Of a stretch of DNA of 64,000 nt, positions 19,213-28,475 are shown one piece after another. Below the pieces are notes generated by a model. The model had not been told where the DNA came from, ran no database searches, and saw only the letters and a list, made by a program, of their open reading frames with translations. The stretch spans positions 62,001 to 126,000 of the forward strand of contig CAZPWT010000039.1 of NCBI GenBank assembly GCA_964590435.1, in the 5' to 3' direction. The stretch is from WSZJ01 sp964590435. Its GTDB lineage: Bacteria > Planctomycetota > MHYJ01 > WSZJ01. The position numbers and the translations under genes are program-made. The stretch's first letter is position 1, and every line of letters begins with the position of its first letter.

Positions 19213-19877
19213 GGGCGCTGGGCTGCGCGGAGATGCGGGCGCTGGAGAAGCGGACGATCGAGGAAGCGGGAATCCCGGCGATCGCGCTGATGGAGAACGC
19301 GGGCCGGGCGGTGGCGGACGAGGCGGCGCGGATGGCGCCGGCGGGGACGATCGCGATCGTCTGCGGGCGCGGCAATAACGGCGGCGACGGGTTCGCCGCG
19401 GCGCGGCATCTCGACAATCGCGGGCATTCGGTGCGCGTCGTCGCGATCGACCCGGCGAAACTGGAAGGGGACGCGCTCGCGAACTACCGCGCCCTCCGCT
19501 TCACGGGCGTCGACGTGCGATCGGTCGGCGCCGCGTGGCTCGACGAGCTGCGTGCCGCCATTTCCGGGTCCACGCTCGTCGTCGACGCGATCTTCGGGAC
19601 AGGCCTCTCCGGTCCGCTCCGCGAGCCCTGGCCCGCCGTCATCGACGCGCTGAACGCCTCCGGCGCGCCGATCCTCGCCGTGGACATCCCCAGCGGGCTC
19701 GACGCCGACACCGGCGTTCCCCTCGGCGCCGCCGTCCGCGCCGCCCGGACCGTGACTCTTCATGCCCCCAAGCCCGGGTTCGCGAACGCCCCCGCCTTCA
19801 CCGGCGCCGTGGTCGTCGCCGACATCGGAATTCCCTCCCGCCTCTCGATGCTGGCCACGACCGCCCCTTCGCCTTAG
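19209..19877 (+). CDS. nnrE: NAD(P)H-hydrate epimerase
   Basis: A 222-aa enzyme that epimerises damaged NAD(P)HX so a dehydratase can repair it. It has the YjeF_N fold with IALMENAGRAVADEA near the N-terminus, NNGGDGF (phosphate-binding) and AVDIPSGLDADTG near the C-terminus. Many bacteria fuse it to the dehydratase (NnrD); here it stands alone, and no dehydratase is in the window. The ATG overlaps the cyclase TGA (ATGA, 19209-19212), so it is probably translated from the cyclase message, an odd pairing without known functional logic. Confidence 0.9.
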   Translation: MRALGCAEMRALEKRTIEEAGIPAIALMENAGRAVADEAARMAPAGTIAIVCGRGNNGGDGFAAARHLDNRGHSVRVVAIDPAKLEGDALANYRALRFTGVDVRSVGAAWLDELRAAISGSTLVVDAIFGTGLSGPLREPWPAVIDALNASGAPILAVDIPSGLDADTGVPLGAAVRAARTVTLHAPKPGFANAPAFTGAVVVADIGIPSRLSMLATTAPSP

Positions 19878-19886
19878 CCTCACGGC

Positions 19887-21029
19887 ATGAAACTTCTCAT
19901 CCTCGCCGCCTCTGCGGGCGCCGGCCATCTCCGCGCCGCCCAGGCCCTCGAAGCCGCCTGCCGCGAAATGCGCTCCGACATCGAAATCCGCAACCACGAC
20001 ACGCTCGACTTCACGCCGAAACTCTTCAAGAAGTGGTACGCGCAGTCCTACCTCCAGACCGTCAACCACATCCCGAAAGTCTGGGGCTACTTCTACGAGT
20101 ACTACGACCGGAAGTCCGCCACCTCGAAAACCGCCAAGGTCATGCGCGTCCTCGACCGCTTCAATGCCGCCAACCTCTACAAGCTCGTCGAGGAGTTCAA
20201 GCCGGACCGCATCCTCACGACACACTTCCTGCCCTCGAACGTGCTCCTGTCGTCGAAACGGAAGGAACGCGCTTCGCTCCCGCCCGTCAGCGTCTGCGTG
20301 ACCGACTACGACATCCACTTCTTCTGGATCCACCAGGACGTGACGCGCTGGTACGTGGGGAGCGAGGAAGTGCGGTGGCAGGTGCACCGGAAGGGGATCC
20401 CGCTGGACCGGATCGTGGTGACGGGGATCCCGATTCACCCGGTGTTTTCGAAGGAGAAGACGCGGGCGGCGGCCGCGGCGGCGACGGGGCTGGACGCAGG
20501 GATGCCGACGGTGCTCGTGCTGTCGGGCGGCTTCGGCGTCGGGCACGTCGCGGACACGGTCGGCGAGGTGATGAAGGCGCCGGGCGATTTCCAGGTCGCC
20601 GTCGTGTGCGGGAAAAACGAGGAGCTCAAGAAGCAGCTCATGGCGCTGAAGCCGCCGTCGGGGAAGCGGCTCGAGGTGCGCGGGTTCGTGACGGACATGG
20701 AGAACTACCTGACGGCCTCGGACTTCGTGGTGACGAAACCGGGCGGCCTGTCCGTGTCGGAGGCGATCGCGCGGGGGCTGCCGATCGTGGCCTACGCGCC
20801 GATTCCCGGTCAGGAAGAGCGGAACTGCGACTACCTGATGGAGAGCGGCGCGGCCGTGAAGGCGAAGGACCCGGCGACGCTGGAGTTCAAGATCCGGCTG
20901 CTGCTCTCCGACGAAGGGACGCGGCGGCGGATGGCCGAGGCGGCGCGCCGGATCGCCCGGCCCCGCGCGGCCTACGACATCATCGGCCTCGAGTCAGGCG
21001 CTTCCGCGGAGGCCGCGATCCGGCGGTAG
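19887..21029 (+). CDS. GT28-type glycolipid glycosyltransferase (MGDG synthase/UgtP-like)
   Basis: A 380-aa glycosyltransferase that should transfer a sugar from a nucleotide donor to a membrane lipid such as diacylglycerol. The N-terminal half has the MGDG-synthase pattern (LILAASAGAGHLRAAQALE, then the THFLPS segment). The C-terminal half carries the GT28 donor site (VLVLSGGFGVGHV, DFVVTKPGGLSVSEAIARGLPIV, split here) and PIPGQEERN. It starts 9 bases after the epimerase stop and is likely in the same operon. No signal peptide; a peripheral membrane enzyme on the cytoplasmic side is expected. The exact acceptor cannot be read from sequence. Confidence 0.88.
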   Translation: MKLLILAASAGAGHLRAAQALEAACREMRSDIEIRNHDTLDFTPKLFKKWYAQSYLQTVNHIPKVWGYFYEYYDRKSATSKTAKVMRVLDRFNAANLYKLVEEFKPDRILTTHFLPSNVLLSSKRKERASLPPVSVCVTDYDIHFFWIHQDVTRWYVGSEEVRWQVHRKGIPLDRIVVTGIPIHPVFSKEKTRAAAAAATGLDAGMPTVLVLSGGFGVGHVADTVGEVMKAPGDFQVAVVCGKNEELKKQLMALKPPSGKRLEVRGFVTDMENYLTASDFVVTKPGGLSVSEAIARGLPIVAYAPIPGQEERNCDYLMESGAAVKAKDPATLEFKIRLLLSDEGTRRRMAEAARRIARPRAAYDIIGLESGASAEAAIRR

Positions 21030-21030
21030 G

Positions 21031-23079
21031 TCAGCCGCTCCGGCGCGAGTCGATCGCGGTCCGGATGACCTTGAGCAGCGCCTTGGGGCTGAAGGGCTTG
21101 GCGATGAAGGGGATGTCCGACCCGAAATCGGATTCCCGTTCGCCGCGCGAGTCGAATCCGGACATCAGGACCAGCGAGATTCCCGGCCAGCCGGCCTGGA
21201 TCTTCTTCGCCAGCGTCCGCCCGGACATCCCCGGCATGAGGAGGTCCGACAGGACCAGGTGGATCGACGAGGCGCGCACGTCCAGGACCTGGAGCGCTTC
21301 CTCGGCGCTGCCCGCGTCGAGGACGATGTACCCGCGCGACTCGAGCACCTGGCGGACGACTCCGCGGACGGTGGCCTCGTCCTCGACGACGAGGACCGTT
21401 TCGGTTCCCCGGTACTTGTCGACGGAACTCTGGGGCTTCTGGCGGGATGTCGGGGCAGCGGTGGCGGGGAGGCGGAGCGAGATTTCAAGCCCGCGACCCG
21501 GGAGGGCGAACGCCTCCGCGACGCCTCCGCTCTGGTGGACGATCCCGTACACGACGGCGAGCGCCAGGCCGGATTCCCGGCTTGCGGCGGAGGGATCCCG
21601 GAAGGGCTCGAAGATGCTCGCGAGTTTCTCCTCGTTGAGGGGACTCCCGTCGTCCCGGGCGGCCAGTTTCACCCAGGATCCCGCGGAATCCGCAGTCCCG
21701 GGGTCCGGCGCGGAAACCTGGAGAAGCAGAACTCCACCCTCGGGGAGCCTCTCCCGGGCGAACCGGGCCAGCTGGAGCAGGACATTCTCAATCTGCAGCG
21801 GATCGACGCGCGCCCACGACTCGCACCCGGAGACCTGAACGGTCACACGGACCGCCTCTCCCGCTTCCTCCTGGATCCGCCCGGCGCACTTCTGGAGAAC
21901 CGCGTTCAGGTCGGTGGGAGAGGGCTGCAGAATCTGCCGCCCGCTGAACGCCAGGAGCTGGTGGGTCAGGGCCGCGGCGCGCAGCGTCGACTCCCTGATT
22001 TCGGAAACCCGGGTGCGGTCGGCCGAGCCGGCCGGCAGGCTCTCCAGCGCGAGCTCGCTCTGGACGAGGATCCCGGTCATCAGGTTGTTGAACTCGTGCG
22101 CAATCCCGCCGGCGAGACGCCCGATCGCCTCCATGCGCTGCGACTCGCGGAGCATCTCCTCCGCCTTGCGAAGCGACTGCTCGGCGCGCTTCCGCTCCGT
22201 GATGTCTTCCTGGACGCTGATCCAGATTCTGCCGAGGCGGGGATGGTCGAGGGCGACGATGCGGTAGCGGGTGAGGAAGTCGGTGCCGTCCCGCCGGACA
22301 TTCAGCAATTCGCCGGTGGCGATTCCCGTGCGCTGGATCTCGTCGGCGATCGAGGCCGCGATGGCCTCCGGACGCACGGTCGACCGAGGGCTGTTCAGCG
22401 CCGAGACATGAAGCCCGACAAGCCCGCCCGGCGGGTAGCCGAACATCCGCTCGAACGTCGCATTGGCGTACAGGATCGTGCCCGTCGCCGCGGAGGCGAC
22501 GTTGAGCCCCTCCACCATGTTCGACACGACCGTCTGGTGAAGGTCGAGCTTCTCGAGCGCCGACGCCAGCTCCACCTTCCGCCGCTCCGCGGCGCGCGTC
22601 GCTTCCCACGCGCGAAGCCGGTCGGTCACGTGCGCCGCGCAGAGGTCGAGGACCCCGCGCTGGAATTCGCCCAGGACCCGCGGCTCCCGGTCGTAGACGC
22701 AGAGGACGGCCGCAACGCCGCCGTCGGCATCGTGGACAGGGCTCGAGGCAAAGAAGCGGAAGCCGGAGTCCCTCGCGAAGGCGACGGGAAGCGCGGAGGC
22801 GCCGGCGGCGACCAGGTCGTCCACGGCGAAAGCCTGGCCCGTCGCCAGCGCCAGTCCGCACAGCGATGCCGACTGTGCATGCTGGGAAGGCCCGTCTCCG
22901 TGGCGCGCCATCGAGACGATCTCGCCGTCCTCGATCGCCGTCAGCGCTGCGTTCGGGACGCCGCAGGTGCCCGCGGCAATCCTGAGAATGTCGCTGATTT
23001 CCGCGCCGAGGCAGGCGTTTTGGAGCGCCTCGCAAGCAGAGCGAGAATCGGGGCTCCGGCCGTTCGCGGAACCGGTCAC
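21031..23079 (-). CDS. Hybrid histidine kinase (GAF-PAS-HisKA-HATPase-REC) with degenerate ATP site
   Basis: A 682-aa two-component sensor without membrane segments, hence cytoplasmic. Order: GAF-like (about 15-155), PAS (about 180-295), HisKA with intact H-box GGIAHEFNNL (H328), HATPase (about 430-545) and receiver domain (about 565-680) with phospho-acceptor LSDLLMP, SGF and IAKPF intact. The ATP site looks broken: the N-box reads LLQLARFARERLP where family members have LLNLAVNARDAMP, the G1 box reads DDGSPL for DTGxGM, and the G2 box ESGLAL for GTGLGL. It may act as a phosphatase or phosphotransfer partner rather than an autokinase. GTG start with GGAGG 9 bases upstream; divergent from the next gene. 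Confidence 0.88.
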   Translation of the reverse strand: MTGSANGRSPDSRSACEALQNACLGAEISDILRIAAGTCGVPNAALTAIEDGEIVSMARHGDGPSQHAQSASLCGLALATGQAFAVDDLVAAGASALPVAFARDSGFRFFASSPVHDADGGVAAVLCVYDREPRVLGEFQRGVLDLCAAHVTDRLRAWEATRAAERRKVELASALEKLDLHQTVVSNMVEGLNVASAATGTILYANATFERMFGYPPGGLVGLHVSALNSPRSTVRPEAIAASIADEIQRTGIATGELLNVRRDGTDFLTRYRIVALDHPRLGRIWISVQEDITERKRAEQSLRKAEEMLRESQRMEAIGRLAGGIAHEFNNLMTGILVQSELALESLPAGSADRTRVSEIRESTLRAAALTHQLLAFSGRQILQPSPTDLNAVLQKCAGRIQEEAGEAVRVTVQVSGCESWARVDPLQIENVLLQLARFARERLPEGGVLLLQVSAPDPGTADSAGSWVKLAARDDGSPLNEEKLASIFEPFRDPSAASRESGLALAVVYGIVHQSGGVAEAFALPGRGLEISLRLPATAAPTSRQKPQSSVDKYRGTETVLVVEDEATVRGVVRQVLESRGYIVLDAGSAEEALQVLDVRASSIHLVLSDLLMPGMSGRTLAKKIQAGWPGISLVLMSGFDSRGERESDFGSDIPFIAKPFSPKALLKVIRTAIDSRRSG

Positions 23080-23258
23080 TCTCAGTTCCTCCGAAGGACT
23101 GGCGTGGCGGCCAAATTGTTCGGGTCCCGGCCCGGCGACTTCCAGCTATCGTGCGAAACCGTTCCCCGAATCGCCAAACATTTCATCGCCCGGATTGCGC
23201 TTCCTCCCCCCGCCGGTCGCGTATTCAATGCGTCGTCCCTCGCCACAGGAGTCGCCCG

Positions 23259-26009
23259 ATGAGGATCGCCGCCGCCGTCGCCGCGCTCGCGCTGCTCGCC
23301 CTCCCCGCCGCCGCCCAGCAGGAACTGCGGCCCCGCGTCGCCCGCGACTGGAAGACCGTGAAAACCGACCACTTCCAGGTGCACTACTGCGACGAGGAAA
23401 TCCGCGACCGCGCGCTCGAGGTCGGCGCGTGGCTCGAGGACGCGCTGATGAAGCAGGGGGAAGCGCTGGGGGCGAAGCTGCGGCGGCCGGCGCACTGTTT
23501 CGTCTACCGCAGCCTGAACGACTTCCAGTCGACGACGCTGTTCCAGGACGGGCTTCCCGAGGGCGTCGCCGGCGTCACGGAGTGGGCGCAGGACCGGATC
23601 GCGGTGCCATGCTTCGGCAGCGACAAGCTCATGCAGCGCGTGGTGCAGCACGAGTTCACGCACCAGCTCATGTTCAACGAGTACTACTCGTGGAAGATCC
23701 CGTCGTTTCCGCTGCTGAAGGAGGCGCTGCTGCCGGAGTGGTTCGTGGAGGGGCTCGCGGACTACGAGAGCCGCGACTTCGATTCGTGGGACCGGATGCT
23801 GATGTGCGACGCCGCGCTCGACGACCGGGTCCACCCGCTTCATAACCTGCACGGCTTCGGGCACCTGAACCCGCACGAGATCCGCGAGGGGTACCTGACC
23901 GGGATGCTCGCGCTGCGCCACCTGGAGAAGACGTATGGGGACGGCAGCGTGAAGAAGCTGTTCCAGGCCTTCGACGGGTTTCCGTGGCCGACGTCGGCGA
24001 AGCTGAAGCCGATCACGAAGAAGGACTACGCGGCGTTCGACCGCGAGTTCCGCGCGGCGCTCAAGGCCGGCTTCGTCGAGGCGACCGCGGGGACGAGCGA
24101 CCCGGACACGTGGGCGACGCCGCTCACGAGGAACGACTCGCACTACCGGCGCTGGAACCTGTCGCCGCGCTTCTCGCCCGACGGGAAGCGGATCGCGTAC
24201 ATCAGCGACCGCTCGGGGGAATGGTCGGTGCACGTGATGGACTCCGACGGTTCAGGCAGGAGTTCGCCGCTGCTGTTCAAGGCCGGCGCGACGGTCGAGT
24301 TCGCCGACCCGTCCGTGAGCGGCGTCTCGTGGTCGCCCGACGGCTCGCGCATCGCCTTCGTCGGGGAGTGGGGGCAGAAGAAGGACGTCCTCCTCTGCGG
24401 CACGGGGCCGCTGGTGCCATTGAAGCGGCTCGGGTTCGGCTTCGAGGAGCTGTCGAGCCCGGCCTTCAGCCCCGACGGGACGAAGATCGCCTTCAGCGCT
24501 CTCCAGGGCGGCCGCACGGACATCTGGGTCGGCGACGTGGAGGGGGGAAAGCTGGTGCAGGTGACGAAGGACCGGTGGCACGACGAGTACCCGTGCTGGA
24601 GCCCGGACGGGAAGACGATCGTGTATGCGAGCGAGAGGGGCGGGCAGACCGACCTGGTGGCCGTGAGCGTGGCGACGGGGGAGTCCGTGTCGCTGGCGGA
24701 GACGAACGCGAACGAGATCACGCCGCAGTTCTCGCCGGACGGGAAGCGGCTGGCGTACTCGAGCGACGAAGGCGGGACCTGGAACGTGTGGGTGATGGAG
24801 CTGGACGGCGGGAAGGCGCAGCGCGTGACAAACGTCCCGGTGGGAGCAGGGAGCCCGACGTGGGGCGCCGGCGGCGAGCTGGCGTTCGCGTGCTACCGGC
24901 ACGGGGAGTTCCACATCTGGAAGATGAAGCTCGCGCTGGACGAGTCGGGCTGGAAGCCGGTGCCGCGCGGGGAGCCGCGCGAGGAGTACGCCGACCTGTT
25001 CGTGAAGCCGGTGGAGACGTACGCGGTGGAGCCGTTGTCCGACCGCTGGCACTTCGACCTGCTCCTCCCGCTGGGGATCGTCAACACGGGGTACGTGAGC
25101 ACGCTGACCGGGCGGCAGTCGGTGGAGGCGAACGCTTCGCTCGTGTCGACGCTGAACGGGATTCGCGCCGACGCGAACGTCGCGTACGTGAACCTGATGC
25201 TGCCGGTCGACCTCATCGTGAACGTGTTCGACCGGTACACGGTGTTCGAGGAGCGCGACATCGTCCGGCAGGAGCACCAGTTCGGGTTCTTCGCGGGCGG
25301 CATCCTGCCGATCGACCCGTACCGCCGCGTGACGCTCGGCTACACGCTGTACGAGAATCGCATCAAGTACGAGGAAGACGCGTTCGACAACGAGTCCCCG
25401 CGGAACGGCGGGCTGCTCGTCGCCGTGACGCACGACAGCGTCCGGGGCAGGGGACTCAACGCGATCGGCGGATGGCAGCTCACGCTCGGCGCCGAGTGGT
25501 TCGCGAAAGGCCTCGCCAGCCAGGAGCGCCGGACCAATTACTTCTGGTCCCACCGCCAGTACCTCGAGGTCTTCGAGGATCTCGTCGTCGCGTTCGGCTC
25601 TTCGGGGAACCTCTCCTTCGGCCCCGACCCGGACCCGACCGACGTCGCCAACGTCATCCGCGGCTACGAGCCCGGCCGCATCTGGGGCGACAAGGCCGCC
25701 GGCGGCTTCCTCGAAATCCGGTTTCCCGTCGTCCGCGACATCAACTGGGCGTTCCCCGGCGAGATCTTCCTGCTCAAGGACATCCGCGCCTACGTCTTCG
25801 GCGACGCCGGGTTCGTCACCGACGATCACCCCAACCGCGTCCTCCGCTCGTGGAACCACGCCGACTGGCGCCACTCCCTCGGCGGCGGCATCTACGCCGA
25901 AATCTGGGTCCTCGAGAACATCCCCGTCCCCATCGGCCTCGAGTTCGCCCAGCCCACCGATTCACGGCAGCCCTTCTCCGTGCGGCTCACCGTCGGGTTC
26001 TCGTTCTAG
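23259..26009 (+). CDS. Gluzincin-like peptidase / TolB propeller / outer-membrane barrel protein
   Basis: A 916-aa exported protein. Signal peptide MRIAAAVAALALLALPAAAQ. Residues about 25-280 form a metallopeptidase-like domain with HEFTH and a downstream WFVEGLADYES that supplies the third zinc ligand in gluzincins. About 300-580 is a WD40/TolB propeller (repeated FSPDGKRIAYxSD). The last ~300 residues look like an outer-membrane beta-barrel, ending in Phe (LTVGFSF) as barrels do. This indicates an outer-membrane-anchored surface or periplasmic peptidase and implies a diderm envelope. The start is fixed by AGGAG (23246-23250) and the signal peptide. Confidence 0.85.
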   Translation: MRIAAAVAALALLALPAAAQQELRPRVARDWKTVKTDHFQVHYCDEEIRDRALEVGAWLEDALMKQGEALGAKLRRPAHCFVYRSLNDFQSTTLFQDGLPEGVAGVTEWAQDRIAVPCFGSDKLMQRVVQHEFTHQLMFNEYYSWKIPSFPLLKEALLPEWFVEGLADYESRDFDSWDRMLMCDAALDDRVHPLHNLHGFGHLNPHEIREGYLTGMLALRHLEKTYGDGSVKKLFQAFDGFPWPTSAKLKPITKKDYAAFDREFRAALKAGFVEATAGTSDPDTWATPLTRNDSHYRRWNLSPRFSPDGKRIAYISDRSGEWSVHVMDSDGSGRSSPLLFKAGATVEFADPSVSGVSWSPDGSRIAFVGEWGQKKDVLLCGTGPLVPLKRLGFGFEELSSPAFSPDGTKIAFSALQGGRTDIWVGDVEGGKLVQVTKDRWHDEYPCWSPDGKTIVYASERGGQTDLVAVSVATGESVSLAETNANEITPQFSPDGKRLAYSSDEGGTWNVWVMELDGGKAQRVTNVPVGAGSPTWGAGGELAFACYRHGEFHIWKMKLALDESGWKPVPRGEPREEYADLFVKPVETYAVEPLSDRWHFDLLLPLGIVNTGYVSTLTGRQSVEANASLVSTLNGIRADANVAYVNLMLPVDLIVNVFDRYTVFEERDIVRQEHQFGFFAGGILPIDPYRRVTLGYTLYENRIKYEEDAFDNESPRNGGLLVAVTHDSVRGRGLNAIGGWQLTLGAEWFAKGLASQERRTNYFWSHRQYLEVFEDLVVAFGSSGNLSFGPDPDPTDVANVIRGYEPGRIWGDKAAGGFLEIRFPVVRDINWAFPGEIFLLKDIRAYVFGDAGFVTDDHPNRVLRSWNHADWRHSLGGGIYAEIWVLENIPVPIGLEFAQPTDSRQPFSVRLTVGFSF

Positions 26010-26021
26010 GCCGGACCCGGC

Positions 26022-28475
26022 TCAGCGCCCGAAGCGCTCCAGCAGGCGCCGCTCCGCCGCCTGCACCCGCGCCGGGTCGTCGGAGTTCTTCTTCGCCCAC
26101 GCGACGTACGACTCCCACACCGCGCGCGATTCGTGCAGGTCGCCGAGCTCCGCCGCCAGCGCCCGCTGGTAGCGGTACAGGCCGTTCGCGGGCTCCAGCG
26201 ACACCGCCAGCTCCCACGCGCCGCGCGCTTCCAGCGGCCGGTTGAGCGCCATCAGCGCCGTCCCGCGGGCATGGGCGGCCCGGGCGGCCACGGGTCCGTC
26301 GGCCGCGCGCACGGCGTCCAGCGTTGCCGCGGCTTTCTGCGGCGCCGACACCGACTGCAGCAGCGCGAGGTCGATGCGGGCCTCGTCGTCCGCGTGTTTC
26401 GCCAGGAACGCCGCGAGCGTCGCCTCGCCCGCCGCGCGGTCTCCCGTCGCCACCTGCCCCTTCGCGAACAGCCGCGCGGCCTCCGCGCTGTCGGGCGCGG
26501 CCTTCGCGGCCAGCTCGAGGCAGGGAAGGGCCTTGGCGGGTTCTTTCGCGAGCAGGATGCGTCCGGCGGCGAGGTTGGCGGAAGCGCCCGCGGGGTCGGC
26601 GGCGAGGAGCGCCGCGAGCGCGGCGAGGGCCTGGTCCGTCTTGCCCGCCGCGTCGAGCGCCGCGGCGGCGCCGAGCGCGGCCTCTTCGTCGAGCGGGTTG
26701 GCCCGTGAAGCGTCGGTCCATGCTTCGAGCGCGGCGTCTTTCTGCCCCAGTTCCTGCAGGGCGCGGCCGCGGCCGGCGAGGGCGCGGGCGCCGGAGTCCT
26801 TCGCGGACGCGAACGCCTTTTCCGCCGAGGCGGCGTCGCCGCGGGCCAGGGCGCATTCGGCGCGGACGATCGAAGCCTCGGCGTCCCCGGGCTTCGTCTT
26901 GTCGAGCGCCTCGAGCGCCTTCTTTTCCACGCCGTCGTTCTTCGCGACGGCGGCGGCTACCGCGATGCAGGTCAGCGCACGGCGGTCGGGGTCCTTCGCG
27001 CCCAACGCCGCTTCGGCGACAGGGATCGCCCGGGCCGCCGCGCCGGAACGGGCCAGCGCCAGCGCCATTCCGGCCAGCACGCCTGCGTCCTCGGAGCCGC
27101 CGGACGACGCCGCCGCCCGGAACGCCGCCAGCGCGCGCGCCGGATTCCCCGCATCCAGCAGCGCCATCCCTTCGCCGCGCCGCGCCACCCACGAGTCCTT
27201 CACCGTCGCGAACCGGGCCGCCGCTGCGCGGGGGCGCCGCTCCGCGAGAAGCGCTTCGCCGAGCCACAGAACCGAGTCCCCGCCGCCGCCGCGGGCGATC
27301 TCCGCTTCCAGCAGCCGGATCGCGGTCGCCGTCCGGCCGAGAGCGAGCAGCCGGCGGACCGTCGTGGCGTCGCCCTTGACGGAAGTTCCCGAGTCGAGCG
27401 AGAGGGTTTCGGAGATCCCGGCGCCCTTCCGCTTTTCCACGAGCGCCGCGATCGTGCGCGCGGCCACGGCCTCGTATTCGCCCGTCGCCGCTGCCGTGAC
27501 CATGCCGAGGAGGCGGCCGCGGGCGTTCATGACGGGGGCGCCGGGCGCGAAGGGCTTCGAGAGGCGAAGGACTCCGGGCGCAGGCGGTTTCGCGAAGGAG
27601 CCGGTGCCCGGCTCTTTCACGGGCCAGCCGATGAACGCGGGCGTCCCGGGGTCCGTGATCGCCGCGTCGTCCGGTGAGATCGGCGGCCGGTCGCCGCCGG
27701 GGATTTCGAACAGGACGATGTCGGCGGCGGGGTCCAGCGCGGCAACGCTGACCGCCGGCCACTGGGCGCCGTCGTCGCCTCGGAAGCGGACGTTCGTGGC
27801 GCCGAGGACGCGCGTGAACGACGTCGCGACGACGCCCTTCGCCACCAGGAAGCCGGGGCCTTTCGAGAGGGTCGTCCCCTGCGCGTCGAGGGCTTCGACC
27901 GTGACGACCGACTGGCGGCAGACCGCGGCGATTTCGCCGGGGGCCAGGTCCTTGGGAGCCTCGGTCGAGCCGGTTTCAGGAGCCGGGATGTTCGGCCGGG
28001 GCTTGTTGGCCGCGTCCTGCTGGTTTTTCCAGTAGAAGAACCCGATCACGCCCGCCACGACGGCGCCCGCGTACATCAGCATCTTCCCGGGGCTCGTCTC
28101 GAGAGCGATTTCCGAAGCGTTCTCCGCGTTCGGCTCCATCGTTTTCCACTGCTGCGCGGCCTTCTTGACCTGTTCCTCCGGCGGCATCCAGAGCGCGCGC
28201 GGCACGCCGCCGGGCGTCGGGACGATCATGCGGCAGCCGCAGGAGCAGCGCGCCTTGCGTCCCAGCGCGCGCCCTGGCATCCCGATCGGCCGTCCGCACG
28301 CGGGGCAGGCGAAGTGGATTTCCTTGGAGCCCTTGGGCTTGGCGAGCTGAAGGGGAGCGGGGGGCTTCTGCGGCGCCGGCGCTTTTTTCTGCGGCTGAGG
28401 AACCTGCTTCCACCCGCCGCCGCCTTTCTGGGGCTGGTGCGGCTGGCCTTTTTTCGGCGGCGGCTGCGGGCTCAT
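26022..28475 (-). CDS. Zinc-ribbon / membrane / trypsin-like pseudoprotease / TPR protein
   Basis: An 817-aa protein. A Pro/Gln/Lys-rich N-terminus leads to a zinc ribbon (CPACGRP...CSCGC, about 58-84), then one membrane helix (MLMYAGAVVAGVIGFFYW). Next is a trypsin-2-like domain and a long Ala-rich TPR region to the end. The peptidase triad is not conserved: the His position reads TSFTRV, the Asp is present (DPAADIVLFEI), and the Ser loop reads APGAPV instead of GxSGSP. It is therefore probably a scaffold, not a protease. The start at 28475 overlaps the upstream stop by 4 bases (ATGA); an in-frame ATG at 28499 is possible. Confidence 0.82.
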   Translation of the reverse strand: MSPQPPPKKGQPHQPQKGGGGWKQVPQPQKKAPAPQKPPAPLQLAKPKGSKEIHFACPACGRPIGMPGRALGRKARCSCGCRMIVPTPGGVPRALWMPPEEQVKKAAQQWKTMEPNAENASEIALETSPGKMLMYAGAVVAGVIGFFYWKNQQDAANKPRPNIPAPETGSTEAPKDLAPGEIAAVCRQSVVTVEALDAQGTTLSKGPGFLVAKGVVATSFTRVLGATNVRFRGDDGAQWPAVSVAALDPAADIVLFEIPGGDRPPISPDDAAITDPGTPAFIGWPVKEPGTGSFAKPPAPGVLRLSKPFAPGAPVMNARGRLLGMVTAAATGEYEAVAARTIAALVEKRKGAGISETLSLDSGTSVKGDATTVRRLLALGRTATAIRLLEAEIARGGGGDSVLWLGEALLAERRPRAAAARFATVKDSWVARRGEGMALLDAGNPARALAAFRAAASSGGSEDAGVLAGMALALARSGAAARAIPVAEAALGAKDPDRRALTCIAVAAAVAKNDGVEKKALEALDKTKPGDAEASIVRAECALARGDAASAEKAFASAKDSGARALAGRGRALQELGQKDAALEAWTDASRANPLDEEAALGAAAALDAAGKTDQALAALAALLAADPAGASANLAAGRILLAKEPAKALPCLELAAKAAPDSAEAARLFAKGQVATGDRAAGEATLAAFLAKHADDEARIDLALLQSVSAPQKAAATLDAVRAADGPVAARAAHARGTALMALNRPLEARGAWELAVSLEPANGLYRYQRALAAELGDLHESRAVWESYVAWAKKNSDDPARVQAAERRLLERFGR

